A DNA stretch of 64,000 nucleotides, taken from assembly GCA_963769745.1 (NCBI GenBank), contig CAVYNB010000016.1:1-64000 (forward strand), read 5' to 3'. Below, piece after piece: positions 1 to 8,266 of the stretch. The notes beneath the pieces were generated by a model. That model ran no database searches. It was not told the origin of the DNA and saw only the letters and a program-made list of their open reading frames with translations. The DNA comes from JALORV01 sp963769745 (GTDB lineage Bacteria; Pseudomonadota; Gammaproteobacteria; Burkholderiales; Burkholderiaceae_F). The translations under genes and the position numbers were made by a program. The first letter of the stretch is position 1, and the number at the start of each line of letters is the position of its first letter.

Positions 1-128
1 GCGCTAGCTCGCAAGGGCTGCGCCAATGCGTTTCGCGAACCTGGCGCCGACGTCGCGGTGATCGGCCTCAGCGACGAGGCGCGTCAGCACGTCGAGCCGC
101 CGCTGCGCACATCCGGACAACTGACGGC
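1..128 (+). other. Window-edge stretch, possible remnant of a short-chain dehydrogenase
   Basis: No complete gene lies here. Frame +1 from base 1 is open and reads through a segment with the feel of a short-chain dehydrogenase N-terminus, including ADVAVIGLSDEAR around bases 46-84. It lacks a visible TGxxxGIG motif, and it then runs on antisense into the P450 gene, where the composition loses protein character. It could be a decayed fragment or chance coding potential in GC-rich DNA. The upstream part lies outside the window. Confidence 0.15.
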
Positions 129-1274
129 TCAGTGCAGCTGCACGGGTACCCGCCGCCAGCCGCCGAGCGGGTACGTCTCCCGCACGGGCAGGACATCGGT
201 CGCGAGTTCGATACGGGCTGTTTCGCTCAGGAGCGCCTGAATGGCGACGACCAGTTCGAGCGTGGCCAATGGACGACCCGGGCACACGTGAATGCCAGTG
301 CCGTAGACGAGGTTGCGGGGTGCGTTTTCCTCAGGTCGATAGGCATCCGGATCACCAAACACCGCCTCGTCGCGATTGGCCGATGTCCAGTTCAGATAGA
401 GGCGCGTGCCCCGCTCGACCACGAACCCGCCGACTGAGTGTCGCGCCGTCGTCACGCGCCGGTTGACGAGGAACGGGTCGTCGATCCGCAGCATCTCGTC
501 GATGGCGAGGGCCAGATTGCCGGAACCGCCGCGAAGTGCGTCCTGCACCTCGGTGTGCGTCGCCAGGAAGTGGACCACGACGCCCAGCGCCGCCGCCATG
601 GACCCGAGGTCGCCCGCCGTCCAGTTGCGCAGGATTGACACGATGTCGGCATCCGACAGCAGTCGTCCGTTGACGACGACCTGCAACAGCTCGGTCGTCG
701 GGTCTTTCGGAGCGGCGCTGCCCAAGCTGCGACGACGCCGCACCTGTGCCGCGACGATGTCGTCGAAGGCGGCGGCCACGGCGGCCGTCCGCGCTGGATC
801 CGCCGAGCGAGTGGCGGCATGGTTCTGCGCCATCCACGAGAGGAGTTCGTCCTCGATGCCCTGCCATCCGAGCCAGTCAGCCTGCGCGCGCACCGCAAAC
901 GGGTATCCGATGTCGATGACCGCATCCACGGTGGCGTCACGCGGCAGCCCGCCGATGATCTCGCGGGCGATTGTCCGCAGACGCGGCTCAAGTGTTCGCA
1001 TGCGCTCGGACGTGAAGAAGGGCTCGATGGCCGCCCGGAACGCCGTGTGCTCCGGCGGGTCCAGCGTGTTGGGCACATTGCGGTGGGCGGATGCCGCCGA
1101 CGAGAACGTGGACGGGTCGGCGGCCGCCGCGACCACATCGGCATGTCGGAAGAGAGTGACGCCACCTGGCGAGCGCGCGACCGGACACCCGGCGCGCATG
1201 CGATCGTAGGCCCCGCGCTGATCCGCGAGCACTGCTTCTGACAAAGGATCCCATGCGGGAATCGGCTGACTCAC
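129..1274 (-). CDS. Cytochrome P450
   Basis: A soluble bacterial cytochrome P450 of 381 residues, slightly short for the 390-420 usual in the superfamily, expected to be a cytosolic monooxygenase fed by separate redox partners. The heme-thiolate loop YGTGIHVCPGRPLA places the ligand at Cys331. The ExxR motif of helix K is at Glu260-Arg263 (EMLR). Helix I carries AGDLGS at about 220-225, where the common Thr that helps oxygen activation is replaced by Ser. No ferredoxin or reductase gene is adjacent. The gene is divergent from the DUF1801 gene, with about 120 bases between the starts. The substrate cannot be told from the sequence. Confidence 0.93.
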   Translation of the reverse strand: MSQPIPAWDPLSEAVLADQRGAYDRMRAGCPVARSPGGVTLFRHADVVAAAADPSTFSSAASAHRNVPNTLDPPEHTAFRAAIEPFFTSERMRTLEPRLRTIAREIIGGLPRDATVDAVIDIGYPFAVRAQADWLGWQGIEDELLSWMAQNHAATRSADPARTAAVAAAFDDIVAAQVRRRRSLGSAAPKDPTTELLQVVVNGRLLSDADIVSILRNWTAGDLGSMAAALGVVVHFLATHTEVQDALRGGSGNLALAIDEMLRIDDPFLVNRRVTTARHSVGGFVVERGTRLYLNWTSANRDEAVFGDPDAYRPEENAPRNLVYGTGIHVCPGRPLATLELVVAIQALLSETARIELATDVLPVRETYPLGGWRRVPVQLH

Positions 1275-1393
1275 GCCGCCATCTTCGCATGGGTGCTGAC
1301 GTGGCTACAGCAGGACATCTCAGACGCCTGCGACCGGTTGCCGCCGATTGGGCAACGCCGCAGAATTGCTCGAACGTCGACAACGGAGACAAT

Positions 1394-1811
1394 GTGCCCG
1401 AAAACAAGACCAAGGCCACCCATGCCAGCGTTGATGCCTATATCGATGCGATTGTCGACCCCGCTCGCCGCGCGGACTGCCAGGCGATCGCTCGTCTGAT
1501 GCAGGCGATCACCGGTGAACGCCCGCGGATGTGGGGAAGCAGCATCGTCGGCTTCGGCAGCTACCACTACACGTACGAGAGCGGTCGGCAAGGCGATGCC
1601 TGCGCAACGGGTTTTTCCTCACGCAGGTCCGACATCAGCGTTTACCTGACAGCGAGACTTCCCGGGACAGGAGGAGTTACTGGCTCGCCTCGGCAAACAC
1701 AAGATGGGAAAGGCGTGCCTGTCGATTCGGCGCCTGAGCGACGTTGACATCGGAGTGCTGGAGCAGCTCGTCGCCAGATCGGTCGAGGCCATACGCAAGC
1801 GCTATCCCTGA
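1394..1811 (+). pseudogene. DUF1801 family protein, split by a one-base insertion
   Basis: The first part starts at GTG 1394, with GGAGA five bases upstream. It reads MPENKTKATHASVDAY and continues through MWGSSIVGFGSYHYTY and the GDACATGFS segment, all typical of small DUF1801 proteins. After VYL (1648) this frame loses family character. One base later in register, the frame reads DFPGQEELLARLGKHKMG, then LSIRRLSDVDIGVLEQLV, and ends at TGA 1809-1811, exactly the expected C-terminus. One extra base between about 1649 and 1656 therefore breaks a 138-residue gene. Without it the protein would be full length. The function of the family is unknown. Whether the indel is real or a sequencing error cannot be decided here. 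Confidence 0.85.
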
Positions 1812-2136
1812 AAGCCTGAGCGTCACTGGCCCGATCGAGTGCAGCCGGGTCCTCATCGGTCCACTCGTCGACGCACTCGTTCATGTCGTCCTGGTTCGGT
1901 GGACGGCCTCGATGTATCGCCCCATGATTCGTGCCGTCTGCACAGCACGCGGACGTAATCTTTACGAGGTTCAGTGGTGTCGCGAAGGCACGAGTCAGGA
2001 TGAAGTTCACAAATGACTTTGATGTGCATCGGCACGGCTGCAGGACGATGGGCCGTCAGTTTGAAAGTTGCACCGGGCTGAGGATCAGCTTGCCTCGCAC
2101 CAGGAGCTGTGCCCGGGCAGGGACGGTGGAGCACTC
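1812..2136. other. Intergenic region without a recognisable gene
   Basis: This stretch of about 325 bases lies between the DUF1801 gene and the TonB/TolA-like gene. The small reading frames on both strands lack family-like sequence and ribosome binding sites. The only useful signal is GGTGGAG at 2125-2131, placed to serve the TTG codon at 2137. I see no terminator or clear promoter. Confidence 0.5.
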
Positions 2137-4059
2137 TTGCGTTCGATAGGTCCCGGCACCGCGCGGACATCGTCCACCCAGCCGAAACCGGGACGCTCTG
2201 CGCGCGCTTACCGCTTCGGCCCGTGGCAACGCCGGCTCACGATCGCTGAACGCAGGCGAATGACGTTCGCATTGCTGCTCTCCCTGCTGATGCACACACT
2301 GCTGCTGGGCCTGATCTTCGGTGATGGAACGGGACTTCCGGGCTTCGGCTTTCCCTGGCGAGAGCGACGGATCCAGGCACCTGAACTGCGCGCCGTGCTC
2401 GTGCCGGCGCAGGTCCCGGTCGCGGAATCGGCGGAGCCGTCGGCCAGGGAGTCGTTGCAGCGGGCACCGATCAAGCGGCCTGTTGCCGGCGCGCTCCGCC
2501 TCCAAGAGTCCGCGTCACCCTTGCCGCCGCCCGTCCGGTCGACGGAACCCATCGTTCCCAAAGCAAAGCGAGCGACTCGGGCCACGCCGAAACCAGCGGC
2601 CAAGCCACGTGCCACGACCAGAGCGGCTCCTGCGACTGCCCCTCCGCGCGCTACGAAGGCAGCTCCTGCGATCGCGCCTCCTCGCACCGCAGCCTCCGGC
2701 GAGGCGGTGCCTCGACCGGCCCCTGAGCCGGAAGTTTTCGCGGTGAAGCGGCCAGACGATGTCACGGTGGCGGCGCCTGTCGTTCCATCGGCGCCACCGC
2801 CCGTGCTCGCAGGGTCGAGCACGCTGACTCCGGAGACCGGTGCTGTGGTGCAGGAGCGCAGCGACCCTGAGCCGCCGTCGCGAGCTGTTGAGCGCGCACA
2901 GCCTGATCCAGCGGAGCTGGAAGCGAAGCAGCAGGCGGCGCAACTGGAGGCGGCGCGGATCGAATCTGCGCGGCAGGAAGCAGCGCGCGTGGAAGCTGAA
3001 CGGATGGAGCGGACGCGGCTCGAGGCTGCGCGCCAGGAAGCCGCACGGCTGGCAGCGGCGCGGCAGGAAGCCGAACGGCAGGACGCTGCACGGCAGGAAT
3101 CTGCGCGGCAAGAGGCGCTGCGGCAGGCGGCGGCCCTGCAGGAAGCCGAACGGAGTGCGGCCGCCTTGCGTGAAGCCGAGCTGAAAGAAGCAGCCCTTCG
3201 AGAAGCCGAGCGGAAGGAAGCTGCGCTGCGGGAAGCGGAGCGACTCGAGACTGCGCGCCAGGAAATCGAGCGCAAGGAGGCAGCGCGACTGGAAGCCGAG
3301 CGCCAGGAAACGGTGCGACAGGCGGCTCGAAAGGAAGCGGCGCGACAGGAGGCTGAGCGAGTTGAGGCCGCGCGGCTGGAAGCCGAACGACAGGAGGCTG
3401 CGCGAGAGGCGGCGCGGCAGGAAGCCGCGCGCCGGGATGCAGAGCGCGCCGAGGCCGCGCGGCGTGAGGCCGAGCGACAGGACGCTGTGCGACAGGCCGC
3501 AGCCCGACAAGAGACAGCGCGGCAGGACGCCGCTCGACAAGAGGCCGCGCGACTCGAAGCAGCGCGGCTCGAGGCTGAACAGGAGGAGGCGCGACGGGAA
3601 GCGAGGCTACGGGCGATCGGACGACAACTGGATGAAGAAGCCGCCCAGCGCATTGCCGCTGCGACGGCAGCAGGCCCGACGTCGAAGCCATTACCTTCGT
3701 CGAGCAGCGCACGTCGAGGCAGGCTTTTCGGGCGCACCGACCCCAACCTCGAACTTGTTCTTTACGCGGAAGCCTGGGCTCGCAAGATCGAGCTGAACAT
3801 GACCTTCGACATGGTCCGCGAAGCGGCGAAGCGCCCCCACACCGACCCGCTTGTGACGGTGGCCATTCGAAGCGACGGCTCCGTCGAGTCCGTGACCTTC
3901 GTCAGGTCCAGTGGTGTGGCCGAGATCGACGAAGCGGTACGGCGCATCGTCGAAAGCCAGTTGCCCTATCAGGCGTTCCCGCCGGCGCTGGCACGCGAGT
4001 ACGACGTGATAGAGATCCGCCGGACCTGGCACTTCGACGTGGCGGTACGGTTGTACTGA
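2137..4059 (+). CDS. TonB/TolA-like energy-transducing protein with a very long Ala/Glu/Arg coiled coil
   Basis: Predicted inner-membrane protein of about 640 residues that spans the periplasm. A basic N-terminus precedes one membrane helix at about residues 42-62 (MTFALLLSLLMHTLLLGLIFG begins at base 2260); a His inside the helix is common in TonB-type transducers. Pro/Ala-rich linkers follow to about residue 250. About 240 residues of nearly uninterrupted Ala/Glu/Arg/Gln repeats (units such as EAARQEAER), expected to form a long helix as in TolA, then lead to a C-terminal TonB/TolA-type fold (about 530-640; VAIRSDGSVESVTFVRSSG). No exbB/exbD or tolQ/R lies nearby. I chose TTG 2137 because GGTGGAG sits five bases upstream. 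Starts at TTG 2068 or ATG 2260 are possible; the latter would leave almost no cytoplasmic tail. Confidence 0.75.
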   Translation: MRSIGPGTARTSSTQPKPGRSARAYRFGPWQRRLTIAERRRMTFALLLSLLMHTLLLGLIFGDGTGLPGFGFPWRERRIQAPELRAVLVPAQVPVAESAEPSARESLQRAPIKRPVAGALRLQESASPLPPPVRSTEPIVPKAKRATRATPKPAAKPRATTRAAPATAPPRATKAAPAIAPPRTAASGEAVPRPAPEPEVFAVKRPDDVTVAAPVVPSAPPPVLAGSSTLTPETGAVVQERSDPEPPSRAVERAQPDPAELEAKQQAAQLEAARIESARQEAARVEAERMERTRLEAARQEAARLAAARQEAERQDAARQESARQEALRQAAALQEAERSAAALREAELKEAALREAERKEAALREAERLETARQEIERKEAARLEAERQETVRQAARKEAARQEAERVEAARLEAERQEAAREAARQEAARRDAERAEAARREAERQDAVRQAAARQETARQDAARQEAARLEAARLEAEQEEARREARLRAIGRQLDEEAAQRIAAATAAGPTSKPLPSSSSARRGRLFGRTDPNLELVLYAEAWARKIELNMTFDMVREAAKRPHTDPLVTVAIRSDGSVESVTFVRSSGVAEIDEAVRRIVESQLPYQAFPPALAREYDVIEIRRTWHFDVAVRLY

Positions 4060-4313
4060 GTGAACATTGATCAGCGCCGAACGAATTCAGTAGGTGCCGG
4101 CCTGCTTTGCTCCTGTGACCGCTTCATAGTTGCACTTTGACCTACAAGCAGACTGCCTGCACAAGGCGACGACTGCAATCGGAGAGCATCGAAGACAACT
4201 CGCGACCCTTTGCGGAAGTTAGAGATCGCCGAAAGCGGTCATGCGCACCCGCTCGTTAGCGGACGTTCGTCCAGAAGGCAGTAGCGAACTTACCCGCTGC
4301 CGCGGCAACTCTC
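4060..4313. other. Intergenic region with degenerate repeat-like fragments
   Basis: About 250 bases with visibly lower GC than the flanking genes, between a plus-strand and a minus-strand stop. On the minus strand short units such as AACGTCCGCT, ATGACCGCTTTCGG and CTTCCGCAAAGGGTCG occur in succession. They resemble worn intergenic elements I recall seeing scattered through proteobacterial genomes. A similar unit, AACGTCTGCTTTCCC, appears near 5909. No gene or clear terminator was found. Confidence 0.3.
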
Positions 4314-5753
4314 CTATTTGAGTTTTTCCGTCCAGCTTTCCAGCGCCGCGAGGGCGCGTGCAGCGCGCTGATGAGGTGAATCGTTGCCTCGCCATGGAAC
4401 CAGTACATCAGGCACAAGCCCGGCGACTTCATTCTCACCATTAGCGCGCAGTCGTGCGCAATCCGGCACCTTGATCTGCACGCCCGAATGTTTGAGGGTT
4501 ATGGGAATGCCTCCGTCCGTATAACCGCAACCGGCGCCACGTGTCGGTGCGCCAATCAGCGTGGCGCGGTCGTTGTCCTTCAAGGTCGCGGCGAACAGCT
4601 CCGCGGCAGATACCGTGTTGTTGTCGACCAGAATGGCAAGCTTGCCATGCCAGGCAACACTTGCTTCGTAGCGTGCCGGGATGAAATGCACCCATTCGGC
4701 TTCGTAGCCGGAAAAATCGAGCGCTTGTGGCGTTGCCTCAAGGCCGGTGGAGTGGAGACGTCCAGGCACCAGCAGTGCGCAAACGCGCTGATTCTTCCAG
4801 ATAGCGTCGCGCTCGCAGGGCTCGGCTGCCATTGCACGGCTCTTGGTGAGCTCGGCGCGAGCCGCCAGCAGCCATGCGCGTTGCGCCGCACCAATGGTGG
4901 TTCGCTTCAGGTCCAGATCGATGTCGTTCAGACGGCTGTCGAAGCCTTTCACCCAATGCGGGTGTTTGATGAATGAGATCCGCGGCGCGGCAACGCCCGG
5001 TCCGGTTACCACGCGCGCGGCGGCTTCCGCCCAATCGGTGCCGCCCCGGTTACCGGTGATATCAATCACGATCGCGTCGACATTTTTCGCCGCGAGTGCC
5101 TGCACCTGGCGCACGAGGGTACGGGTGAGCGTCTTCCCGACTCGGGTGAAGATTCTCTGCTCGCAAGCCGAGTCGCAGGGGGCCGGCGCAGGGTGCTCGC
5201 GCTCGCAAAGTATGGGGAACGCCTGTTCGGCAAAGAGGCCGATGCGGATCACGCCAAGCATCTTGCCGCCGGCCTTCAATACGCCCGCAGGCAGGATTGC
5301 AGCATCCTCGTTGGCCAGCGCCTCGTACCGACCAGTGCTGCCGAAGTCGATCCCCTCCCTGTCCCTGCGCATCGGTCGATAACCCATGTCGCGGCAGGTC
5401 TTCATATCGGTGGCCGCAGCGGTGGGGGGAGTGGCGGGAGCGGCAGCCGCCTCAGCGCGCTTGGGCTGCAACAGGTGCACATGTCCGTCACCAAAGGTGT
5501 CCAGAAACTGTTCCAGCACTTTCACTGCTTCTTCGTCGTTTCTTGCAGTGGCGATGCCCTGCTCCGTGCGCTCCGCCAGCGCCTGCAAATCAATCTTGCG
5601 TTCCGCCACGACCCAGTCAAGGTTGGCGTAACTCCGCGCCAATTCCCGGCGGGCCTGGGCGAAGTCTTCGTGCCATTTGACGGCATCGTAGGCGTGCGCG
5701 GTAATAGCCACTGAAAGAGCAAAGAAGAGAGCTATGCAGCGAAAAGACCGCAT
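4314..5753 (-). CDS. Exported S41-family peptidase-like protein
   Basis: A 479-residue protein with a signal peptide (residues 1-21, cleavage after AITAHA), so periplasmic or outer-membrane facing. The C-terminal half has the S41/tricorn-type core: VDAIVIDITGNRGG, then DNNTVSAAELFAATLKDNDR with the probable nucleophile Ser, then ATLIGAPTRGAGCGY. The Lys of the Ser-Lys dyad found in Ctp-type enzymes is not at its usual place after the GxxTxG turn, so this is closer to IRBP/tricorn-like members, or inactive. No PDZ domain is evident. Start ATG 5753 is chosen over an upstream ATG because AAGGA precedes it by six bases and the signal peptide begins there. The substrate is unknown. Confidence 0.85.
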   Translation of the reverse strand: MRSFRCIALFFALSVAITAHAYDAVKWHEDFAQARRELARSYANLDWVVAERKIDLQALAERTEQGIATARNDEEAVKVLEQFLDTFGDGHVHLLQPKRAEAAAAPATPPTAAATDMKTCRDMGYRPMRRDREGIDFGSTGRYEALANEDAAILPAGVLKAGGKMLGVIRIGLFAEQAFPILCEREHPAPAPCDSACEQRIFTRVGKTLTRTLVRQVQALAAKNVDAIVIDITGNRGGTDWAEAAARVVTGPGVAAPRISFIKHPHWVKGFDSRLNDIDLDLKRTTIGAAQRAWLLAARAELTKSRAMAAEPCERDAIWKNQRVCALLVPGRLHSTGLEATPQALDFSGYEAEWVHFIPARYEASVAWHGKLAILVDNNTVSAAELFAATLKDNDRATLIGAPTRGAGCGYTDGGIPITLKHSGVQIKVPDCARLRANGENEVAGLVPDVLVPWRGNDSPHQRAARALAALESWTEKLK

Positions 5754-5980
5754 GGCGAGTCCTTGTGATCGGTGATGGGCGAAAAGAGATCGAATGCTAC
5801 CCGTGCCGTGCAACCGATCGGGAGCCGACGCGCTCAGTCAAGCGTAAGAGAAGAAACTCGTCCCAGCGTAAAGGGCCGCAACACCGGACACTCCAGCCCC
5901 ACCCACAAGAACGTCTGCTTTCCCTTCACTTGTCGAGCTCGCACTAACGTCTGTTCATGGCCGACAGCGCCCCGAACCCG

Positions 5981-6829
5981 TCATGACTCCTCGAATGAGT
6001 ACTCGTCGATGTCGCACACCGGCCGATAGCCAATCCGCCGGTAGACGCTGTTCGAGGTCGGGTTTGCGAGATCGGTGTAGAGGCAGCAAGATCGACGGCC
6101 GCTGTCCAGCAGTCGCCTTGTGAGGGCTGACACGGCGGCAGTCGCGTAGCCTCGTCGGCGCAAGTCGGGCGGCGTGTAAACGAGGTTGATCCGCGCGCTG
6201 GTCGAGGGGCCGCCCACGCTGGCGCACATCGTGACCGGGCCACCGTCGTCCCAGAAGTTCAGAGTCCCGGCCCTCAGGTGGCGGTCGACACTCTCTTCAA
6301 CCTCGTTGGGGCTGTTCGGCATCGCTTCGCGCACGAAAGCCAGGGCCCATTTGACCGCCAGGTCGCGCTCGCTGGAGGTCACTTCGCGCAGCCTTCCTTG
6401 AATCGCAGGAAGATCAGTACTGACGCGCTCGATCTTGTGCAGCCGCTGCCGCATGCTGATGGTCGCCCGACCCCCGGCCAAGGCCAGCCAGGCTTCAGCA
6501 AACCCGGCGGCCGCTTGACGTGGTCCGTTCACGCCAGGCAGCCGTCCGAATGCGCCGAAGGCATCGGCCGCAAGCGCGACCAGCCCGCGTGGCGTGCCGT
6601 TGGTGACCAGCATGTTGTGAGGCGGCGTTCGACTGGCGCAACAGTCGATCTCGCTGCCAACAACCGCCGCTGCGAAGTAAGGTGGCTCCTTCAGAGTCCG
6701 AGTCCCATTCGCGATGGAACTCGCGATGGTCAGCATGACGTTGTTTTCAACCTCGGCCCGCGCCAGCCATCGTCCCGCAGCGTTGAGGAATGCGCCGGCG
6801 TCCGCGTATCGGTCGACCTGCAATTCCAC
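5981..6829 (-). CDS. GNAT family N-acetyltransferase
   Basis: A 282-residue protein whose C-terminal half is a GNAT domain. The acetyl-CoA binding turn RRRGYATAAVSALTRRLL is followed by CCLYTDLANPTSNSVYRRIGY, the beta-strand and helix that end these domains. The N-terminal half has a divergent GNAT-like pattern, typical of the roughly 280-residue two-lobed members whose substrates are mostly unknown. The start is GTG 6829 with AGGAG just upstream, at unusually short spacing. No functional partner is evident among the neighbours. Confidence 0.88.
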   Translation of the reverse strand: MELQVDRYADAGAFLNAAGRWLARAEVENNVMLTIASSIANGTRTLKEPPYFAAAVVGSEIDCCASRTPPHNMLVTNGTPRGLVALAADAFGAFGRLPGVNGPRQAAAGFAEAWLALAGGRATISMRQRLHKIERVSTDLPAIQGRLREVTSSERDLAVKWALAFVREAMPNSPNEVEESVDRHLRAGTLNFWDDGGPVTMCASVGGPSTSARINLVYTPPDLRRRGYATAAVSALTRRLLDSGRRSCCLYTDLANPTSNSVYRRIGYRPVCDIDEYSFEES

Positions 6830-6983
6830 TTCTCCTGAAAGCGTCCCTACGGCTTAGCTTCGAGGCCGTTCTGACCCCAGCCATTGAACTTCCGGTTGTG
6901 GTCGAGCCTAAGACCTTACCGGGTCGTATGCCTACAGCCAGACTGCTACTTGAAGCGAATCACCAAGCGCCAAACTCCGTCGA

Positions 6984-8123
6984 TCACTTGCCGCCCGTAG
7001 GCACCTTGCCGACGACGCCGGTGACGTAGTAATCCATCTTGCCCAGCTGCTCGTCGCTCAGCGTGCCGCTGGCAATGATGTCCTTGCCTTCGTTCGTCTT
7101 GAGCGGCCCGGTGAACGGATGGAACGTGCCCGCGCGGATCTCGTCCTCGCGCTTCTTCACTTCGTCCACCAGTTCCTTCGGCAGCTTGTCCGACAGGCCT
7201 TCGAGCTTGATGAAGCCTTCCTTGATGCCGCCCCACACCGGTGCAACGGTCCACTTGCCGTCGATGACCGCCTGCGCGCGCGCCGTGTAGTAGTCGCCCC
7301 AGTGGTGGGTCACAGCCGCAAGCTGCGCGTTCGGACCGAACTTGCGCATGTCGGAGTGGTAGGCAATCGCCATCTTGCCCTTCTCCTCGGCCACTGCGAC
7401 TGTCGCCGTCGAATCGGTGTGGTGCGTGACGACGTCGGCACCCTGCCCCATCAGCGTGTTGGCCGCATCGCGCTCCTTGCCCGGGTCGTACCAGCTGTTG
7501 ACCCACACCACCCGCACCTGCGCCTTCGGGTTCACCGCGCGCGCGCCGAGCGCGAACGCGTTGATGCCCTGGAGCACTTCGGGAATCGGAAAGGCCGCCA
7601 CATAACCGAGCGTGCCAGTCTTGCTCATCTTCCCGGCCACCATGCCGGCGAGGTAGCGGCCTTCATAGAAGCGCGCGTTGTAGGTGTTGACGTTGGCGGC
7701 CGTCTTGTATCCGGTGGCGTGCTCGAACTTCGTGTTCGGGAATTCCTCCGCCACCTTGATCGTCGGGTTCATGAAGCCGAACGAAGTCGTGAAGATCAGC
7801 GTGTTGCCCTGCTGCGCGAGGTCGCGGATCACGCGTTCGGCATCGGCGCCTTCCGGCACCTTCTCGACGAATGCCGACTTCACCTTGTCGCCCAGTGCCT
7901 TGTCCATCGCCTGTCGGCCCGCGTGGTGCTGCGAAGTCCATCCGGCGTCACCGACCGGGCTGACGTAGACGAAGCCCACCTTCAGCGGCTCGGCCGCCTT
8001 GGGTGCCTCAGCCTGCTTAGCTGCCTGCGTTGGCTCTGCCTTGGTCGTCGCAGGCTCGGGTTTGCCGCACGCGGCGAGCAGCACTGCAACGGCGGCGGCG
8101 GAGACCAGCGTGCGACGGTTCAT
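6984..8123 (-). CDS. BMP family ABC transporter substrate-binding lipoprotein (nucleoside/purine type)
   Basis: A 379-residue solute-binding protein with a lipobox LAAC at residues 16-19, so anchored through Cys19 to a membrane face of the periplasm. It has the PnrA/BMP fold: KVGFVYVSPVGDAGWT near the start of the mature part, FTTSFGFMNP, and VTHHTDSTATVAVAEEKG in the middle. Family members bind purine nucleosides or related compounds. The two permeases and the ATPase of the same transporter type lie at 9979-13483 on the same strand. They are separated from this gene only by an unrelated gene on the opposite strand, so the four very likely form one importer. Confidence 0.93.
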   Translation of the reverse strand: MNRRTLVSAAAVAVLLAACGKPEPATTKAEPTQAAKQAEAPKAAEPLKVGFVYVSPVGDAGWTSQHHAGRQAMDKALGDKVKSAFVEKVPEGADAERVIRDLAQQGNTLIFTTSFGFMNPTIKVAEEFPNTKFEHATGYKTAANVNTYNARFYEGRYLAGMVAGKMSKTGTLGYVAAFPIPEVLQGINAFALGARAVNPKAQVRVVWVNSWYDPGKERDAANTLMGQGADVVTHHTDSTATVAVAEEKGKMAIAYHSDMRKFGPNAQLAAVTHHWGDYYTARAQAVIDGKWTVAPVWGGIKEGFIKLEGLSDKLPKELVDEVKKREDEIRAGTFHPFTGPLKTNEGKDIIASGTLSDEQLGKMDYYVTGVVGKVPTGGK

Positions 8124-8266
8124 CGGGACGTACTCCTAGTGGATCGGCGGGACCAGCGGGGCGAGGAATTCTACGCAATGCGGTAGGTGGGAGCCCTCGT
8201 GGTAAACCTGCACCATGCGGTGAACGACGTGCGAAACTGCGGCGCCTTCCTTCATCATCCAGCCCG

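Noticed and set aside
4..285. Short minus-strand frame at the window edge
   Set aside because: Mostly overlaps the P450 3' end out of frame, with no start signal. The 3' part looks slightly protein-like but cannot be supported.
2900..3620. Regular repeats that could suggest CRISPR or minisatellite
   Set aside because: The repeat follows the codon phase of a coiled-coil protein and has no spacers or uniform unit.
2208..3746. 512-residue Ser/Arg/Ala-rich minus-strand reading frame
   Set aside because: It is the antisense shadow of the Ala/Glu/Arg repeats of the TonB/TolA-like gene, with no ribosome binding site and no fold-like sequence.
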